Of a stretch of DNA of 64,000 nucleotides, positions 14,005-25,505 are shown piece after piece. The stretch's first letter is position 1. The number at the start of each line of letters is the position of its first letter. Where the stretch lies: positions 4,719,201-4,783,200 of the forward strand of contig OX030967.1 in the NCBI GenBank assembly GCA_943735955.1, read 5' to 3'. The notes beneath the pieces are model-generated. The model was not told the DNA's origin, ran no database searches, and worked only from the letters and a program-made list of their open reading frames with translations. This stretch comes from Piscicola geometra (taxonomy: Eukaryota > Annelida > Clitellata > Hirudinida > Piscicolidae). Made by a program: the position numbers and the translations under genes.

Positions 14005-15663
14005 TTAGCAATGCCGGTAGACGTTATGTTAATGAGCTAAAAGTGGGTTTTTTCAGAAAACGTCATTTTCAACATGTAAAGTACCTTTATTTAAGTAACG
14101 ATATTTTGTAACTAAATAAAATTATTATTAAAAAATAGATAATTAAATAACCTTTTTAATGCGTTTAATTTCTATAATTTATTTTACTTTTTTTATCTAA
14201 AATTAAACGATTCAAACAAAGAGTATACGATTTCAAGAAACGCTGTTAAACAACGGCACCTCGTATACCTTTTTATTTAATTATTACGCTAGTGAAAGAA
14301 TTAATTGATTTTAAAAAATGATACATTTTTAAATTAAAAATTGAATTGTCTACATTTTGTGACATGGCGCTAATCTGTAAGTTGAAATCAACTCTTTCAA
14401 ATTGCGTTTTAGTGGTAAAACCCGCATAACATCTACAAAATAAAATATTTTTTAAAGAGCCACCTTTTTATGAAAATTTATGTTATATATCTTTTGAATA
14501 AAATATTAAAAAATTAATTTCATTAATGAAATCATTTACCTTTTAATTTATTACTTTTGGACATACCAGGACATTTAAATTTTAAAAGCCACCGCTTGCG
14601 CGTCGTTGTCTTTCCTTTAGTCACTAAGTAACTAAAGTAAACTAAAGTTTAGTCTTTTAGATCTACGAGTTTGAAACTCTTTAAATATTTTAGTTAAAAT
14701 GAATTCTAATCCATAAAAATGCGATTAGTTATTTTAAAATGCGATATACAGAACTTATACCATCTTCAAATTTTAAAAGTCTCACCAGCAAAATAAGTTT
14801 TAGAACTATATAAATACAAACTGAAATAGTGGCTGGAACAGACACTGACTAGAAAAAGATGAATTTTAATCTTCGTTTAATTAATAAAAGTTCAAAACAA
14901 AATAAAAACTTTATTGAAACGTAAATCTCTGAGTTTGAGTTAAGAAACGAAAGGGTCATTATTCTGTTTAAAATGTTACAAAATATATAAAATGCACAAA
15001 AGTTCATAATAGTTTTCATTTTTTATTCTTTATCCAAAAAGCTTTTTTCAGAGTCACTCAATCGCAAAAAAGGTTATTATTAAGAAGTCCATGCTTTTAC
15101 AGACTCGAATGTTGTTGACAACTCTTAATGTTGAATAAACTGTCTTAAAAACTGTGTTTGAAAACTTAAATTTTTTTCTAAATTTTAATTAAATTTTGTT
15201 TAAATAAAATTAATTAAATTTTATTACATACATATTTCAAGTTTAGACTCAATAAACGTTTATTAGTGCAAAAAGATACTTTTTTCTCTATGTAATGTCT
15301 TTCAAAACGCTATAACTTATGTTTTTTTGAAGATAAATACTTTTTGTAAATGCTTTGTTTCTTTTTAGAAAATACATATACATGAAAAGTTTGAATAAAT
15401 TTAGTTATTTAAAACTCAAGTTATAGCAGAAAATAGTACTTTTATGCCTTCCACACGGGTCCGTGCGCACCGCCTATATTTTTAATGCTATGCAATAGTA
15501 ACTCGATGTATGAAAAGTTAGCATTAAAAACGACATAGCTTCTAAACGGGTCAAAATTAAATAAAAAAATTTAACGGCATTCAATTTCTTTTATCATATT
15601 CTAATTTTTGAATATTTTTTTATAAATATTAATAAGGTTTGAAAAATCGACCGGCATTGCTAA
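14005..15663. mobile_element. Non-autonomous DNA element with TIRs and duplicated flank
   Basis: The left end TTAGCAATGCCGGTAGA (14005-) is mirrored at the right end by TCGACCGGCATTGCTAA (ending 15663). The flanks are CGGGGCA on both sides (13998-14004 and 15664-15670). If the TIR begins two or three bases later, the duplication reads CGGGGCATTA (10 bp). The 1.66-kb interior is strongly AT-rich and has no open frame above 60 codons that resembles a transposase. It is therefore a deletion derivative or a MITE-like element of unknown superfamily. Confidence 0.75.
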
Positions 15664-15984
15664 CGGGGCATTATGATAAACTTTTCAAATTGATTAAACG
15701 ATTTTAAATCTGTAAAATATAAACATTTTTTACCAGAATTTTGGTATAATTTATTAATAAAAGTTTAAAAAAACTTTATTTATTGCTGTTCTGTTAAGTC
15801 CGGAAAAGCGACCAATATAGAAGACCACTCTGGCCATAACCGCATAATAACTTACCAAAAATAAGCAAAAAATACTAATATTCTCTTGATGCAGTAAATT
15901 CAAAATATAATAACAAGGGAACAGTTCCACAAAAATAATAAGTTTGAAAAGGCAGCCTGGAGAATAGCTCACTTAAAACTGCCG

Positions 15985-16600
15985 TGGATGTTTGGGGTGA
16001 TTGGGGTAGGCTTGGAGAAGGCTGTCTTTCATACCAAAAACTGCCTCATGTACTCGCAGTTTTCATCAAGACAGTTTTTATGTTTTGTTGTGTGGATTCC
16101 AAACGCTTTTCAAAAGTGTCCAAAAAGGACTGCTTGCAACTTACGGAGTTCAGCTTGCCGATGTTCAGCCGTTTGGGAACCTTTTTGCCTTGCTGGCGTC
16201 GTTTCGCTGAATGTGGAGGTTGAGCTTGGTGATAATGAGACGGTGGTCTGTCCAGCATTCAGCACCACACACTGACTTGGTCCCTCGTACATCTTGCCTG
16301 TCCTTCTTCCTCACGATGACGTAGTCGATAAGATGCCAGTGCTTTGAGCGAGGGTGCATCCATCACTTCCGATTACGAGTGGGAAGACGGAAGATCGTGT
16401 TTGGGGTCAGAACTCTTCTTCTCCCACAAACCTGGTCTCGCTCAAGACGGTGATGTCAATGCCGTATTTGGCCAGTTCTTCTCCAATCAGGGCTGTTCTC
16501 TTCTGTGGCCTGTCTGTCCAAGAGTACGCCCAATATATTTTCGTTTGTTTTGAGTAGAAGATAGTTGAAGATAAGTTTTTAAGGAATAAATTCATCTTAG
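15985..16600 (-). mobile_element. RTE-type LINE remnant (endonuclease region)
   Basis: On the minus strand, pieces of an apurinic-type endonuclease domain appear in order: RTALIGEELAKYGIDI, LSETRFVGEEEF, then WMHPRSKHWHLIDYVIVRKK, CGAECWTDHRLIITKLNL and KVPKRLNIGKL. This is the domain often misannotated as craniofacial development protein 2-like, which belongs to RTE/BovB-like elements. About 90 residues between ETRF and HPRSKHW are deleted and several frameshifts occur, so it is dead. Confidence 0.88.
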
Positions 16601-16904
16601 AGTTTTTATAACATGTTTTAGTTTTATGTTTTAGTATATGATTTTTTTATACAAAATAATAATAAAGTGTTTTTCAAGCTATTGAAAAACGGTTTCGAAC
16701 TGGATTAGTGAAAAATGCAAAAGTGAAGAAAGTTTCAAAAATTAATTTTTTGAATATACATTTAACGAAACAGCTGAAACTGAAGAAAGTTTTGTTGATG
16801 ATTTATTCAAGAAGTTTCAAATGATGGGATTAAATGAATCGCAATGCAAGAGCGGCTTAAGGCCAAAATTGCATGAGAAGTAGGCATTCTTTTGCATGGA
16901 CGCT

Positions 16905-17478
16905 TCAATAATCTTTGTGGACTGGTTCGTAGGCTTGCTTGTGCACTCGCTTGTAAGCAGGTCTCTTGCCTCCAATGAACTTGCCTCCGTGACCACCAGC
17001 TCCTCCAGCCCCTCCGATCTTTCCACCCTTTCCTCCGTGACCTCCTTCTCCACCGTTTCCGATGTCGATGTCTACTACCTTTTTGAATCCTCTGTATCCT
17101 CCTTTGTGTGGGACGTAGCTCTTTGCGTACAATGGGTAGTCATAGTCGTAAGACTTGTAGTCCAGGGGCTTGTAATCGTAGTCGTAAGACTTGTAGTCCA
17201 GGGGCTTGTAATCGTAGTCGTAAGATTTGTAGTCCAGGGGCTTGTAATCGTAGTCGTAAGACTTGTAGTCCAAGGGCTTGTAATCGTCATAGGCAGGGTA
17301 ACCTGCAGTGGGGTTAGCATTTTATGATGAATGGTCCTGATGAAATTCTGACCTTTCTGTGACCTACAAGCCTCTAAAGACCGCAACTACAACAGTGCAA
17401 GCAACCTTGGTAGCCGGGTAGGGCGTTGATCTGCGCAAGGCAGACTGCCATCAGGACAACAGCGAGAAAAAAGTTCAT
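16905..17478 (-). CDS. Secreted Tyr/Asp-rich repeat plus glycine-module protein (cluster gene 3)
   Basis: Exons 17478-17406 and 17302-16905 give 156 aa. Signal peptide MNFFLAVVLMAVCLAQINA, then LPGYQGYPAYD. The middle has four tandem 12-residue repeats DYKPLDYKSYDY. A linker PLYAKSYVPHKGGYRGFKK leads to one glycine module of the same kind as in the long proteins (DIDIGNGGEGGHGGKGGKIG, then GAGGAGGHGGKF). A basic/tyrosine tail RPAYKRVHKQAYEPVHKDY ends the protein. The signal peptide, intron position and phase and core promoter match the long genes, so both classes descend from one modular ancestor. Tyrosine makes up a large part of the repeat, a composition seen in cross-linked or adhesive secreted proteins; that role is inference. 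The gene lies opposite to genes 1, 2, 5 and 6. Confidence 0.9.
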
Positions 17479-17624
17479 TCTGTGAGGTGGAGGGTCGTTA
17501 TTGAAGCTTGGATTTGAGGTAGTTAATGCATTATTTAATGAGAATGCTTTTCTGATTTTTTATTACATGAATGCTTCAAGTGTTTAATTTTTAGTTAGTC
17601 TAAGAGAATGTAGAAAACTAAATT

Positions 17625-17790
17625 ATTAGGAAGTTATGTACATTAATAAACAATGAAAGACCAACTTGATGCTAGGATCTTTGGAGCTCTGCCTGCTTGA
17701 GAACTCTCCCGCTTATATAGCCTTCGTTGCCATTTCTCGATCGATCGCTGAGGCACTAATAGACATTCTAACGGAATGACTTTCAACTGA
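17625..17790 (-). promoter_or_regulatory. Shared core promoter of cluster gene 3
   Basis: Read on the minus strand: AAGTCAGTTGAAAGTCATTC, TTAGAATGTC, CAGCGATCGATCGAG, a TATA box TATATAAG (17712-17719 on plus coordinates as CTTATATA), and GGGAGAGTTCTCAAGCAGGC. It has GCGGGAG after the TATA box where the long genes have GCTGGAG. Confidence 0.8.
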
Positions 17791-17959
17791 CTTTATTAGA
17801 TCGATAATGAAGAAAAGTAAAATAATAATACTGATAACAATGAGATAAGTTTAAAAATAGTTTAAATAAATAATTCAAAGATAATAATAATTTTTTTACT
17901 TTTTGATTTTGCAGTTGCTACATTCCCAGAATTTGTAACATTTTGCAAAACTGTCTTGA

Positions 17960-18222
17960 TAATTTTATTTATTTATGGTCTGTATTATTCACAGCCTGAC
18001 AGACGCAGGCCATGTTACAATGGTTCTGTGAACCATGGTTCTTATGCGCCAGAGACGCCACTCCACACGACGTACACATCTTTCAATGCATACATCGCAA
18101 ACACCGCATAATATACACTAGGTATATGATAGTTCACGGTTGCTTGTCAGGGATTCGAACTGGCGACCTTTAAGTTGCAAGTTCGACGTCTAGCATCTAA
18201 ACCATCCCCGCTCTCTAAACTA
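17960..18222 (-). mobile_element. tRNA-derived SINE (copy B)
   Basis: On the minus strand a tRNA-like head reads GCGGGGATGGTTTAGATGC, then ACTTGCAACTTAAAGGTCG, a good box B CAGTTCGAATCCCTGAC, and further on CCTAGTGTATATTA. A body of about 130 bases follows and it ends in CATAAATAAATAAA. It shares the head and the CCTAGTGTATATTA phrase with the copy at 10777-10940. Confidence 0.75.
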
Positions 18223-18229
18223 GGAGTTC

Positions 18230-20325
18230 TATTGCATTCTTTAGACAAACTTCTAGATGTGGGATACATTAGCAACCACCACGGATTTTTCAAAATTGTC
18301 AATTTAGAAAAAATTAATATACATTTAATAGATTTTTATTTGCCGATTGTGAATCTGTTTTTATTTTTTCAATATTCCAATGGGTTCAAAAGTTATTCAG
18401 CTTTTAAACTCGAATAAGTTGAACTTTCAGGAGAATTACGTACAGCACTGTTTGGCGTGAATAAATATGCGTTTCATGGACCAGGCTTTAAGAGTCTAAC
18501 TTTATCACTATACTTTTTCATTATCTCTCATATATTGATGAAACTTTTTTTTATGAATTAAAATTCAAATTAACAAATTAAATTAAAAGCTTATTTTGAC
18601 AATTTAAATGAAAAAGTAGCTTAATAGTGCTTTTGGGTCTCGTTCATGACGCCAGCATGATCAATTTGAATGATTTGATTGTTTTTTATCCTATTTAAGA
18701 TATTAAAAACATTTTTGGCATTTTATTTTTTACATGAAAAAAGGGCAAAAACAAGAACAAAAAATCGTATGAAATCCTAATCCGAAACCTTTTTCGAGTC
18801 TAAAGTTTAGAGGCATTTAGAGAGTCAAAAGCGTCAGAAAATCATTTCAAAGTTGACTTTCCAATTTTGATTTACAATTTTAACTATCATATTTTTTAAT
18901 TCATGTTTTTATATGCTTTATTTGAATGTGAATTAAATTAGGAGACAAAATGGCGTGTAGCGAGCTTTTACGCATGCACTTTTAGTTATCTAGAAAGAAC
19001 CTAAAACTCCCAAATGACAGGCGATACTGTGTATGTATGATGTGGTCTTGAGGGCTCAAAAATAGGTTTAACTCAATGATTTTAGTATAATTTTGAAGAA
19101 AATAAAATTTATTTTCAACATATAATTCAATCTTTTAAAATATGTTGCTGATTTTAGAGAGTTTTAATAAAAACCTTTCACCTTTCTCTAAAAACATTAT
19201 AATTCATTCCCTGCTCATCAAATTTAATATCTTTTGACATATTTTATAGAACTTTTGAAGAAGTTTTCAAAAATGTTTAATTTCTTTTTATACTCTCTTT
19301 TTTGAGAGAGCAACTTGAAAAACTTTAAAATATGCTGGTGCCCAAACTGTGGATAACATAGTGTAAAACTAGTTATCTCTTTTAAAATTGTTATTTAGTT
19401 TTTATATTATTAAAATTATATTCATTGAAAAGAAAATTCATTTTTAAACCTTAAAATTATCAATTGACCTTAGTCAAAACTTTAATAAGTTAAAGTTATT
19501 CAGTTTTATACGATGACTATCATTCATAAAAATTCCCCGGTTAAAGCTAATTTGCATAGCGTCGTGGTGGTTGCTAGGGATACATAGACAAGCGATCCCG
19601 CAAAAGTTGCACAATGGCATTGAGCCTTGATGAAAGTAGTGCATGGAAAAGCTGCGTCGGAGTTGCTGTGGATGGGTCAATCAATCAATCAATCAATCAC
19701 TAATAATTTGTATAGCGCCCTTTACTAAGTGAACAAAAGCGCTGGGTGCAATATTGATTTTGTGCAGTGCAAGACATGCAAAGTTTGGGACTAGCAAGTT
19801 TGGGACCGGTGATCACGGCAGTGGGAATGAATAGGTGACCAAAATTTTAGTTTCAGAAATGGGTCGAGAGCAGGTGAAAAAGTTTCGGGAACAGATCGAA
19901 TCAAGGAATCAAGTTACGTAAGCGGAACAGGACCATAAGCCAAAATTCTAATGACTAACGGGAACGTGGTAAAAAGGGAAAATGTCGATAAAATTTTTAA
20001 CAAAAACTGCTAAGCTGTCAAAAATATTATTAATCTTGAGAATAGGATTTGTGTAGAATGTGATTTTAACTTAGCTTTTTCGGAAAAATTGTAATGTATT
20101 TTGATTGAGTTATGTTTTAAACAGAAAAAAGTTATCAAGAAACTGCATATCTATTACGCCTTTTGTGATATTGAATATGTACCAGCTTACTCTTGATCCT
20201 TTTTGATGTATTGAATTTTTATACTTTTTAAAATAATAAAATAGGAGAGATAACAAATATTATTTTTTTTTAAAATATCACGTTAAAATGAGCTCGTTTT
20301 AGATAGTCCAAGTTATTTAGATTTT
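18230..20325. other. Gene-free AT-rich region with repeat fragments
   Basis: No supported gene. Near 19680-19790 a (TCAA)n tail is followed by ATTTGTATAGCGCCCTTT and AAAAGCGCT, a phrase typical of dispersed repeats in marine invertebrates. At 19845-19980 lies a copy of a repeat also found, inverted and diverged, at 22735-22890. Confidence 0.5.
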
Positions 20326-20332
20326 CTGTCAG

Positions 20333-20880
20333 AAAGTACCTAGGAGTAACCCTGTCGAAGGATGGAACAAGCACTACAGAGATAAAAACCAGAATCTCAA
20401 TGACAACTGCAGCCAAGCCAGACTTAATCAGTTATGATTAAGTAATTCTATCAGCTTCTCTGTCAGATACAGACTCTACAAGTCACTGGTTCTCAGTATC
20501 CTACTTTACGGATGTGAGACCTGGACGCTTAACGCGGAAAAAGAACGCAAGATTCAGGTCTTTGAATCTAAATGTTTTCGTAAACTCCCCAGCACCACTT
20601 TTTTGGAGCACAAAACCAACAACTACGTCCATCAGATTACAACAGCACTAGTTGGACAACAAGAGCCTCTTTTAGCAACTGTCAAACGTCGAAAGTTGAC
20701 TTGGTTGACCACGTCGTCAGGCACGATTCACTGTCCAAGACGGTGCTGCATGGCCCGCTACAAGGAAGTCGTCGTCGAGGCCGTCAGAAAAAGAGCTGGA
20801 TGGACAATGTGAAAGAGTGGTCGTTTCTTCCCTTGAGCAGTCTTCTCAATGCTGCTAACAACGAATGGCGATAGCTGCCT
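20333..20880 (+). mobile_element. RTE-type LINE remnant (C-terminal part of ORF2)
   Basis: Across shifting plus-strand frames: KYLGVTLSKDGTSTTEIKTR, then VRYRLYKSLVLSILLYGCET, WTLNAEKERKIQVFESKCFR, TTFLEHKTNNYVHQ, EPLLATVKRRKLTW and KRAGWTMxxVKEW-like sequence. This is the usual C-terminal part after the reverse transcriptase in RTE/BovB-like elements. It may belong to the same family as the endonuclease remnant near 16 kb. Frameshifts and stops make it non-functional. Confidence 0.88.
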
Positions 20881-21180
20881 CTTCTTCCTTACTTTCTCCC
20901 CCACGACTAACTCAATCACGGGCATGATGGTGTCAGCTTGAAAAATATAGAGTACCAACTAAAATGCCAACTATTTTTTTGAAATTCTAAATTCTAAATT
21001 CTACTTTCACAAACAGTGCCATTAACTTGGAGAATTGAAGTTGAAAATATAAAAATTGATATTATGTTTTCTTTTCCTAAGTAAATAGTAGACCATTAGT
21101 TCGCCCCTTAAAATCTCTGTATTGTAAAAGGCAATTCGAATAGCATAAACTCAAAATGTTCAAAGATCATTCAGGCATGC

Positions 21181-21476
21181 CGGGTTCACCTGGAGTTCGC
21201 CTCATTTGGAACCCTTCTCAAAATTAAAATGTGAGCATTCTGCCTTCAAGCCGTAAAACGGACTTGTAAGCAAAAAATAATAACAAAACATTTTAAACGA
21301 ACTAACGAAATTATTCATCTGAAATATTTTATATACAATATATATAATGTATTTATTAGACATATTATTTTTATTCGAGGAATTCTATAATCGCGAGTAC
21401 CCGCATATTTTTTAATAAACGGTCCTAGTTGGGGCGGTTTCTAAATGAGGCGAGTTCTAAGCATTCGGTCAACCCG
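21181..21476. mobile_element. MITE-like element with imperfect TIRs
   Basis: The 296-bp segment starts CGGGTTCACC and ends GGTCAACCCG. Further in, GAGTTCGCCTCATTTGGAA on the left matches the reverse complement of TTCTAAATGAGGCGAGTTC-like sequence on the right (near 21439-21460). The interior is AT-rich and non-coding. No target duplication is visible. Confidence 0.55.
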
Positions 21477-21665
21477 TAGTCAAGCGCATCAAAATTTTCG
21501 AACAACAACTTCATTTACGAATATTGAAACGTTTAGAAAAAACAAAGTGTTTTTATTAATGATTTATTGAAAAAGATTTAAATGATTCAATAAAAATAAC
21601 GGTAAATAAAGAGCGGCTTAAGGCCAAAATTGCATGAGAAGTAGGCATTCTTTTGCATGGACGCT

Positions 21666-22262
21666 TCAATAATCTTTGTGGACTGGTTCGTAGGCTTGCT
21701 TGTGCACTCGCTTGTAAGCGGGTCTTTTGCCTCCAATAAACTTGCCTCCGTGACCACCAGCTCCTCCAGCCCCTCCGATCTTTCCGCCCTTTCCTCCGTG
21801 ACCTCCTTGTCCACCGTTTCCAATGTCGATGTCTACTAGTTTAAATCCTCCTTTGTGTGGGACGTAGCTCTTTGCGTACAATGGGTAGTCATAGTCGTAA
21901 GACTTGTAGTCCAGGGGCTTGTAATCGTAGTCGTAAGATTTGTAGTCCAGGGGCTTGTAATCGTAGTCGTAAGACTTGTAGTCCAAGGGCTTGTAATCGT
22001 AGTCGTAAGACTTGTAGTCTAGGGGCTTGTAATCGTAGTCGTAAGACTTGTAGTCCAGGGGCTTGTAATCGTCATAGGCAGGGTAACCTGCAGTGGGGTT
22101 AGAATTTTATGATGAATGGTCCTGATGAAATTGTGCTTTCTGTGACCTACAAAGCCTCTAAAGACCGCAACTACAACAGTGCAAGCAACCTTGGTAGCCG
22201 GGTAGGGCGTTGATCTGCGCAAGGCAGACTGCCATCAGGACAACAGCGAGAAAGAAGTTCAT
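21666..22262 (-). CDS. Secreted Tyr/Asp-rich repeat plus glycine-module protein (cluster gene 4)
   Basis: Exons 22262-22190 and 22087-21666 give 164 aa. Signal peptide MNFFLAVVLMAVCLAQINA. It has five DYKPLDYKSYDY repeats, one more than gene 3. The linker is shorter: VPHKGGFKLVDIDI, with the YRGF and one Lys region of the other short genes lost (4 residues). One glycine module reads GNGGQGGHGGKGGKIG, then GAGGAGGHGGKF, and the tail RPAYKRVHKQAYEPVHKDY is unchanged. It is divergent to gene 5 and shares with it a mirrored promoter region. Role as for gene 3, inferred only. Confidence 0.9.
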
Positions 22263-22454
22263 TCTGTGAGGTGGAGGGTTATTATTGAAGCTTGGATTTG
22301 AAATACAAATGTTTAAACGTTTACGTTCTCTAAGAATTTGTGCGTTCGATAGATTGATTGATAGAATATGAATGCTCTAAGTGTGCCTTTTTGGGCTATG
22401 AATTGTAAATTAAAGAAGAAAATATTAAATGGTTGAAAAGTTATGTACGTTAGT

Positions 22455-22624
22455 AGACTATGAAAGACCAACTTGATGCTAGAATCTTTGGAGCTCTGCC
22501 TGCTTGAGAACTCTCCAGCTTATATAGCCTTCGTTGCCATTTCTCAATCGATCGCTGAGGCACTAATGGACATTCTAACGGATTGACTTTCAACTGACTT
22601 TATCGAGGCAGCTGCCAGTTTCAG
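22455..22624 (-). promoter_or_regulatory. Shared core promoter of cluster gene 4 (left arm of an inverted repeat)
   Basis: On the minus strand: AACTGGCAGCTGCCTCGATA, AAGTCAGTTGAAAGTCAATC, TTAGAATGTCCATTAGTGCC, CAGCGATCGATTGAG (one base off the usual CGATCGATCG), then TATATAAG (plus coordinates 22519-22526). The same sequence in opposite orientation forms the promoter of gene 5. Confidence 0.8.
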
Positions 22625-22734
22625 CGGCATTTCAAAATTAAATAGACCTTCATTGAGGCTTGAAGTTTATTGCTAAAGAATAGTAATGTATAAACCTTTA
22701 CACAAGAATTTGGACTGAAAACCTTCTTTATTCC

Positions 22735-22890
22735 TGGTCTCGTCCCGGTGAAAAACTGTTTTCCACTTTGTTCCGTTCCCACTGGTCATCGGAATTTTGG
22801 TTCCCGCTCTAGTCTCATTCTAGCAGCATTTTGACCTAGTCTCAACCCAATCTGAAACTAAAACTTTTGTTCCCCAATCATTCCTGCTGC
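22735..22890 (-). repeat. Diverged dispersed repeat (copy 2)
   Basis: On the minus strand: AAAAGTTTTAGTTTCAGATT, GGTTGAGACTAGGTCAAAAT, then ACCAAAATTCCGATGACC and GTGGGAACGG. The plus-strand copy at 19845-19980 reads AAAATTTTAGTTTCAGAAAT, GGGTCGAGAGCAGGTGAAAA, GCCAAAATTCTAATGACT and ACGGGAACG. It sits exactly between the mirrored promoters of genes 4 and 5. Family unknown. Confidence 0.55.
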
Positions 22891-22929
22891 CATAAAAGGA
22901 AGAATAGGGATAATTGTTTCATCTGAAAC

Positions 22930-23100
22930 TGGCAGCTGCCTCGATAAAGTCAGTTGAAAGTCAATCCGTTAGAATGTCCATTAGTGCCTCAGCGATCGAT
23001 CGAGAAATGGCAACGAAGGCTATATAAGCGGGAGAGTTCTCAGGCAGGCAGAGCTCCAAAGATCCTAGCATCAAGTTGGTCTTTCATTGTTTATTAATGT
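22930..23100 (+). promoter_or_regulatory. Shared core promoter of cluster gene 5 (right arm of an inverted repeat)
   Basis: AACTGGCAGCTGCCTCGATA, AAGTCAGTTGAAAGTCAATC, TTAGAATGTCCATTAGTGCC, CAGCGATCGATCGAG, TATATAAG at 23021-23028, then GCGGGAGAGTTCTCAGGCAG (AAGC of other copies is AGGC here). Confidence 0.82.
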
Positions 23101-23261
23101 ACATAACTTCCTAATAATTTAGTTTTCTACATTCTCTTAGACTAACTAAAGATTAAACACTTGAAGCATTCATGTAATAAAAAATCAGAAAAGCATTCTC
23201 ATTAAATAATGCATTAACTACCTCAAATCCAAGCTTCAATAACGACCCTCCACCTCACAGA

Positions 23262-23846
23262 ATGAACTTTTTTCTCGCTGTTGTCCTGATGGCAGTCTGC
23301 CTTGCGCAGATCAACGCCCTACCCGGCTACCAAGGTTGCTTGCACTGTTGTAGTTGCGGTCTTTAGAGGCTTTGTAGGTCACAGAAAACACAATTTCATC
23401 AAGACCATTCATCATAAAATTCTAACCCCACTGCAGGTTACCCTGCCTATGACGATTACAAGCCCCTGGACTACAAATCTTACGACTATGATTACAAGCC
23501 CCTGGACTACAAGTCTTACGACTACGATTACAAGCCCCTGGACTACAAGTCTTACGACTACGATTACAAGCCCCTAGACTACAAGTCTTACGACTACGAT
23601 TACAAGCCCCTGGACTACAAATCTTACGACTATGACTACCCATTGTACGCAAAGAGCTACGTCCCACACAAAGGAGGATATAGAGGATTCAAAAAGGTAG
23701 TAGACATCGACATCGGAAACGGTGGAGAAGGTGGTGACGGTGGATATGGTGGGAAGGTCGGAGGGGCTGGAGGAGCTGGTGGTCACGGAGGCAAGTTCAT
23801 TGGAGGCAAGAGACCCGCTTACAAGCAAGTCCACAAAGATTATTGA
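23262..23846 (+). CDS. Secreted Tyr/Asp-rich repeat plus glycine-module protein (cluster gene 5)
   Basis: Exons 23262-23334 and 23437-23846 give 160 aa. Same signal peptide as genes 3 and 4, five DYKPLDYKSYDY repeats, linker with GGYRGFKKVV, one glycine module GNGGEGGDGGYGGKVGG, then AGGAGGHGGKF. The C-terminal tail is short: RPAYKQVHKDY lacks the eight residues VHKQAYEP-type present in genes 3, 4 and 6. A 3' UTR block (CGTCCATGCAAAAGAATGC) is shared by all four short genes, and a polyA signal AATAAA follows near 23922. Confidence 0.9.
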
Positions 23847-23934
23847 AGCGTCCATGCAAAAGAATGCTTACTTCTCATGCAATTTTGGCCTTAGGCTGCG
23901 CATATCACTTCAAAGTTCTTAAATAAATCATCAA

Positions 23935-25080
23935 CAAAATTTTTCGTCGTTTTATTAAATTTCATTGCTTCTAATGCAAAATCAATTTTGAAAACCTTTT
24001 AAACGCTTAGACAGAACAGTGCATTCGTTTTCGTTTCTGGTACATTGAGGTTTTCATGCTCAGGTATGTGGCTGACATTAACACAAAATTGAGAGCAAAC
24101 ATTTCTTATTATTTTTGGCCACTCCTTCAAACACATCGGAGAGCTGTCAACCGTCAGAGAGATCTTTAGGTCGTAATTTAATTGCCGTTCAATTGTCCAC
24201 TATTGATGTTTAAAAAACAATAAAAGTTTAATAACATTAGAGTAACAATTGTTAGAGGGGTTTGAGGCGTTCGTTCCTCTTAGACTCTAAAACTTAGAGA
24301 TGTTGTCAGCCCACTGAAACGAGGAAACAAACTTCCACTGAATAAGCATTTGGATTTTTTTCTAGAAATTTGCTTATTATTTGTAACCGAAAATCGCCGA
24401 GCTCGTTTATCCCTCAGATTTCGTATCTAAGACTTAGAATCTAAGTCTTAGATTCAAAGTATTTAAAAAATTATACTTCAAAAAATAAATGTTAACAATT
24501 CAATATATAGATGAATAATTAGTAACATTAAAAAAGTCAAAAGCGTCTAAAATTTGCTTTTAAATGTAAAATTTGAACAACGACGCCCTTTTCAGATTCG
24601 AAATTGAAAACGAAAAGTTAAAATTTATATTAAATTATTTTTTCATCTCAAGTCTTAGTTTTAAATATAAATTTAAAGCCTTAGTTTTTAAACCTAAATT
24701 TTACTTCTTAGTTTTTAAACATCGATTTTAACTTAGTTTTTTGAAAACTTTTCAATATCAAACATGAAAATGGCGTCGTTTTTAAATACAAAAATTCAAA
24801 ATCAACTTTCAGGCGCTTTAAACGCTTGTTAATGACACTAATTATTTATTAATTCATTAAATAATATATATATTATATTAAATTTATATTTTCATTAAAT
24901 ATAATTGTAACTCTTAGTATTCAAATTCAAACAAGAAAATGGCTTAATATCAACCAATCAATTACAACTATTTCTATAGCGGTTTTTATCGAATTTAAAA
25001 GCGCTTTCAAATGAATTTATTAAATAAAACCGGTTTTATAACCCTTCCAATACATGTATATATATATATTTATCAATTTA
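23935..25080. other. Gene-free AT-rich spacer
   Basis: Long AT-rich stretch with local short palindromes (AAGTCTTAGATTCTAAGTCTT-like near 24427-24455) and no supported gene or RNA. Confidence 0.6.
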
Positions 25081-25505
25081 AATAATAACAATCAACCTCA
25101 TCCACATCACCATGATCATTATTGTCTTTAATAAAAAAATTTAATCATCCCCACAGTACCAACACTCCTACTACAGCATAATCATCACCACATCATCTTC
25201 ACAACCACAAAACACAATAATCATTTTTCTTAATCTTCTTGCCACTGGTGTTGAGGCTGCGACAGAAGGTGAAGGAGAAGTCTTTGCCAACAATGGAACT
25301 GTTGCTGTTGTTGAAGGTTTTCTCTTTTTTTTCGCTGCTCACCAGGTTCCTTGTGTCCATCTTGGTTTGCTGCGGCTATTCCTTCACAGACTCAAAACGA
25401 CCAGCATTCACACAAAAAACATTATAATTAATAATATTCAATTTTTTTTTAGATATAAGACACCCAAAACCGTTTATTCCACTAATTTATTTGAGCGGTT
25501 ACCAA
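25080..25505 (+). repeat. Dispersed repeat, copy 2 (uninterrupted)
   Basis: Matches 2040-2241 followed directly by 3108-3330, without the 857-bp element: GAAGGTGAAGGAGAAGTC, then AACAATGGAACTG (the equivalent of the CACTGGAAC target), then CATCTTGGTTTGCTGCGGC and AAACCGTTTATTC. It gives the pre-insertion state of the target site, with about 80% identity by eye. Confidence 0.75.

Noticed and set aside
23437..23846. FLAG-tag-like DYKxxDxDYK sequence hinting at vector DNA
   Set aside because: The repeat is DYKPLDYKSYDY, present in four genomic paralogues with introns and silent variation; no vector sequence is near.
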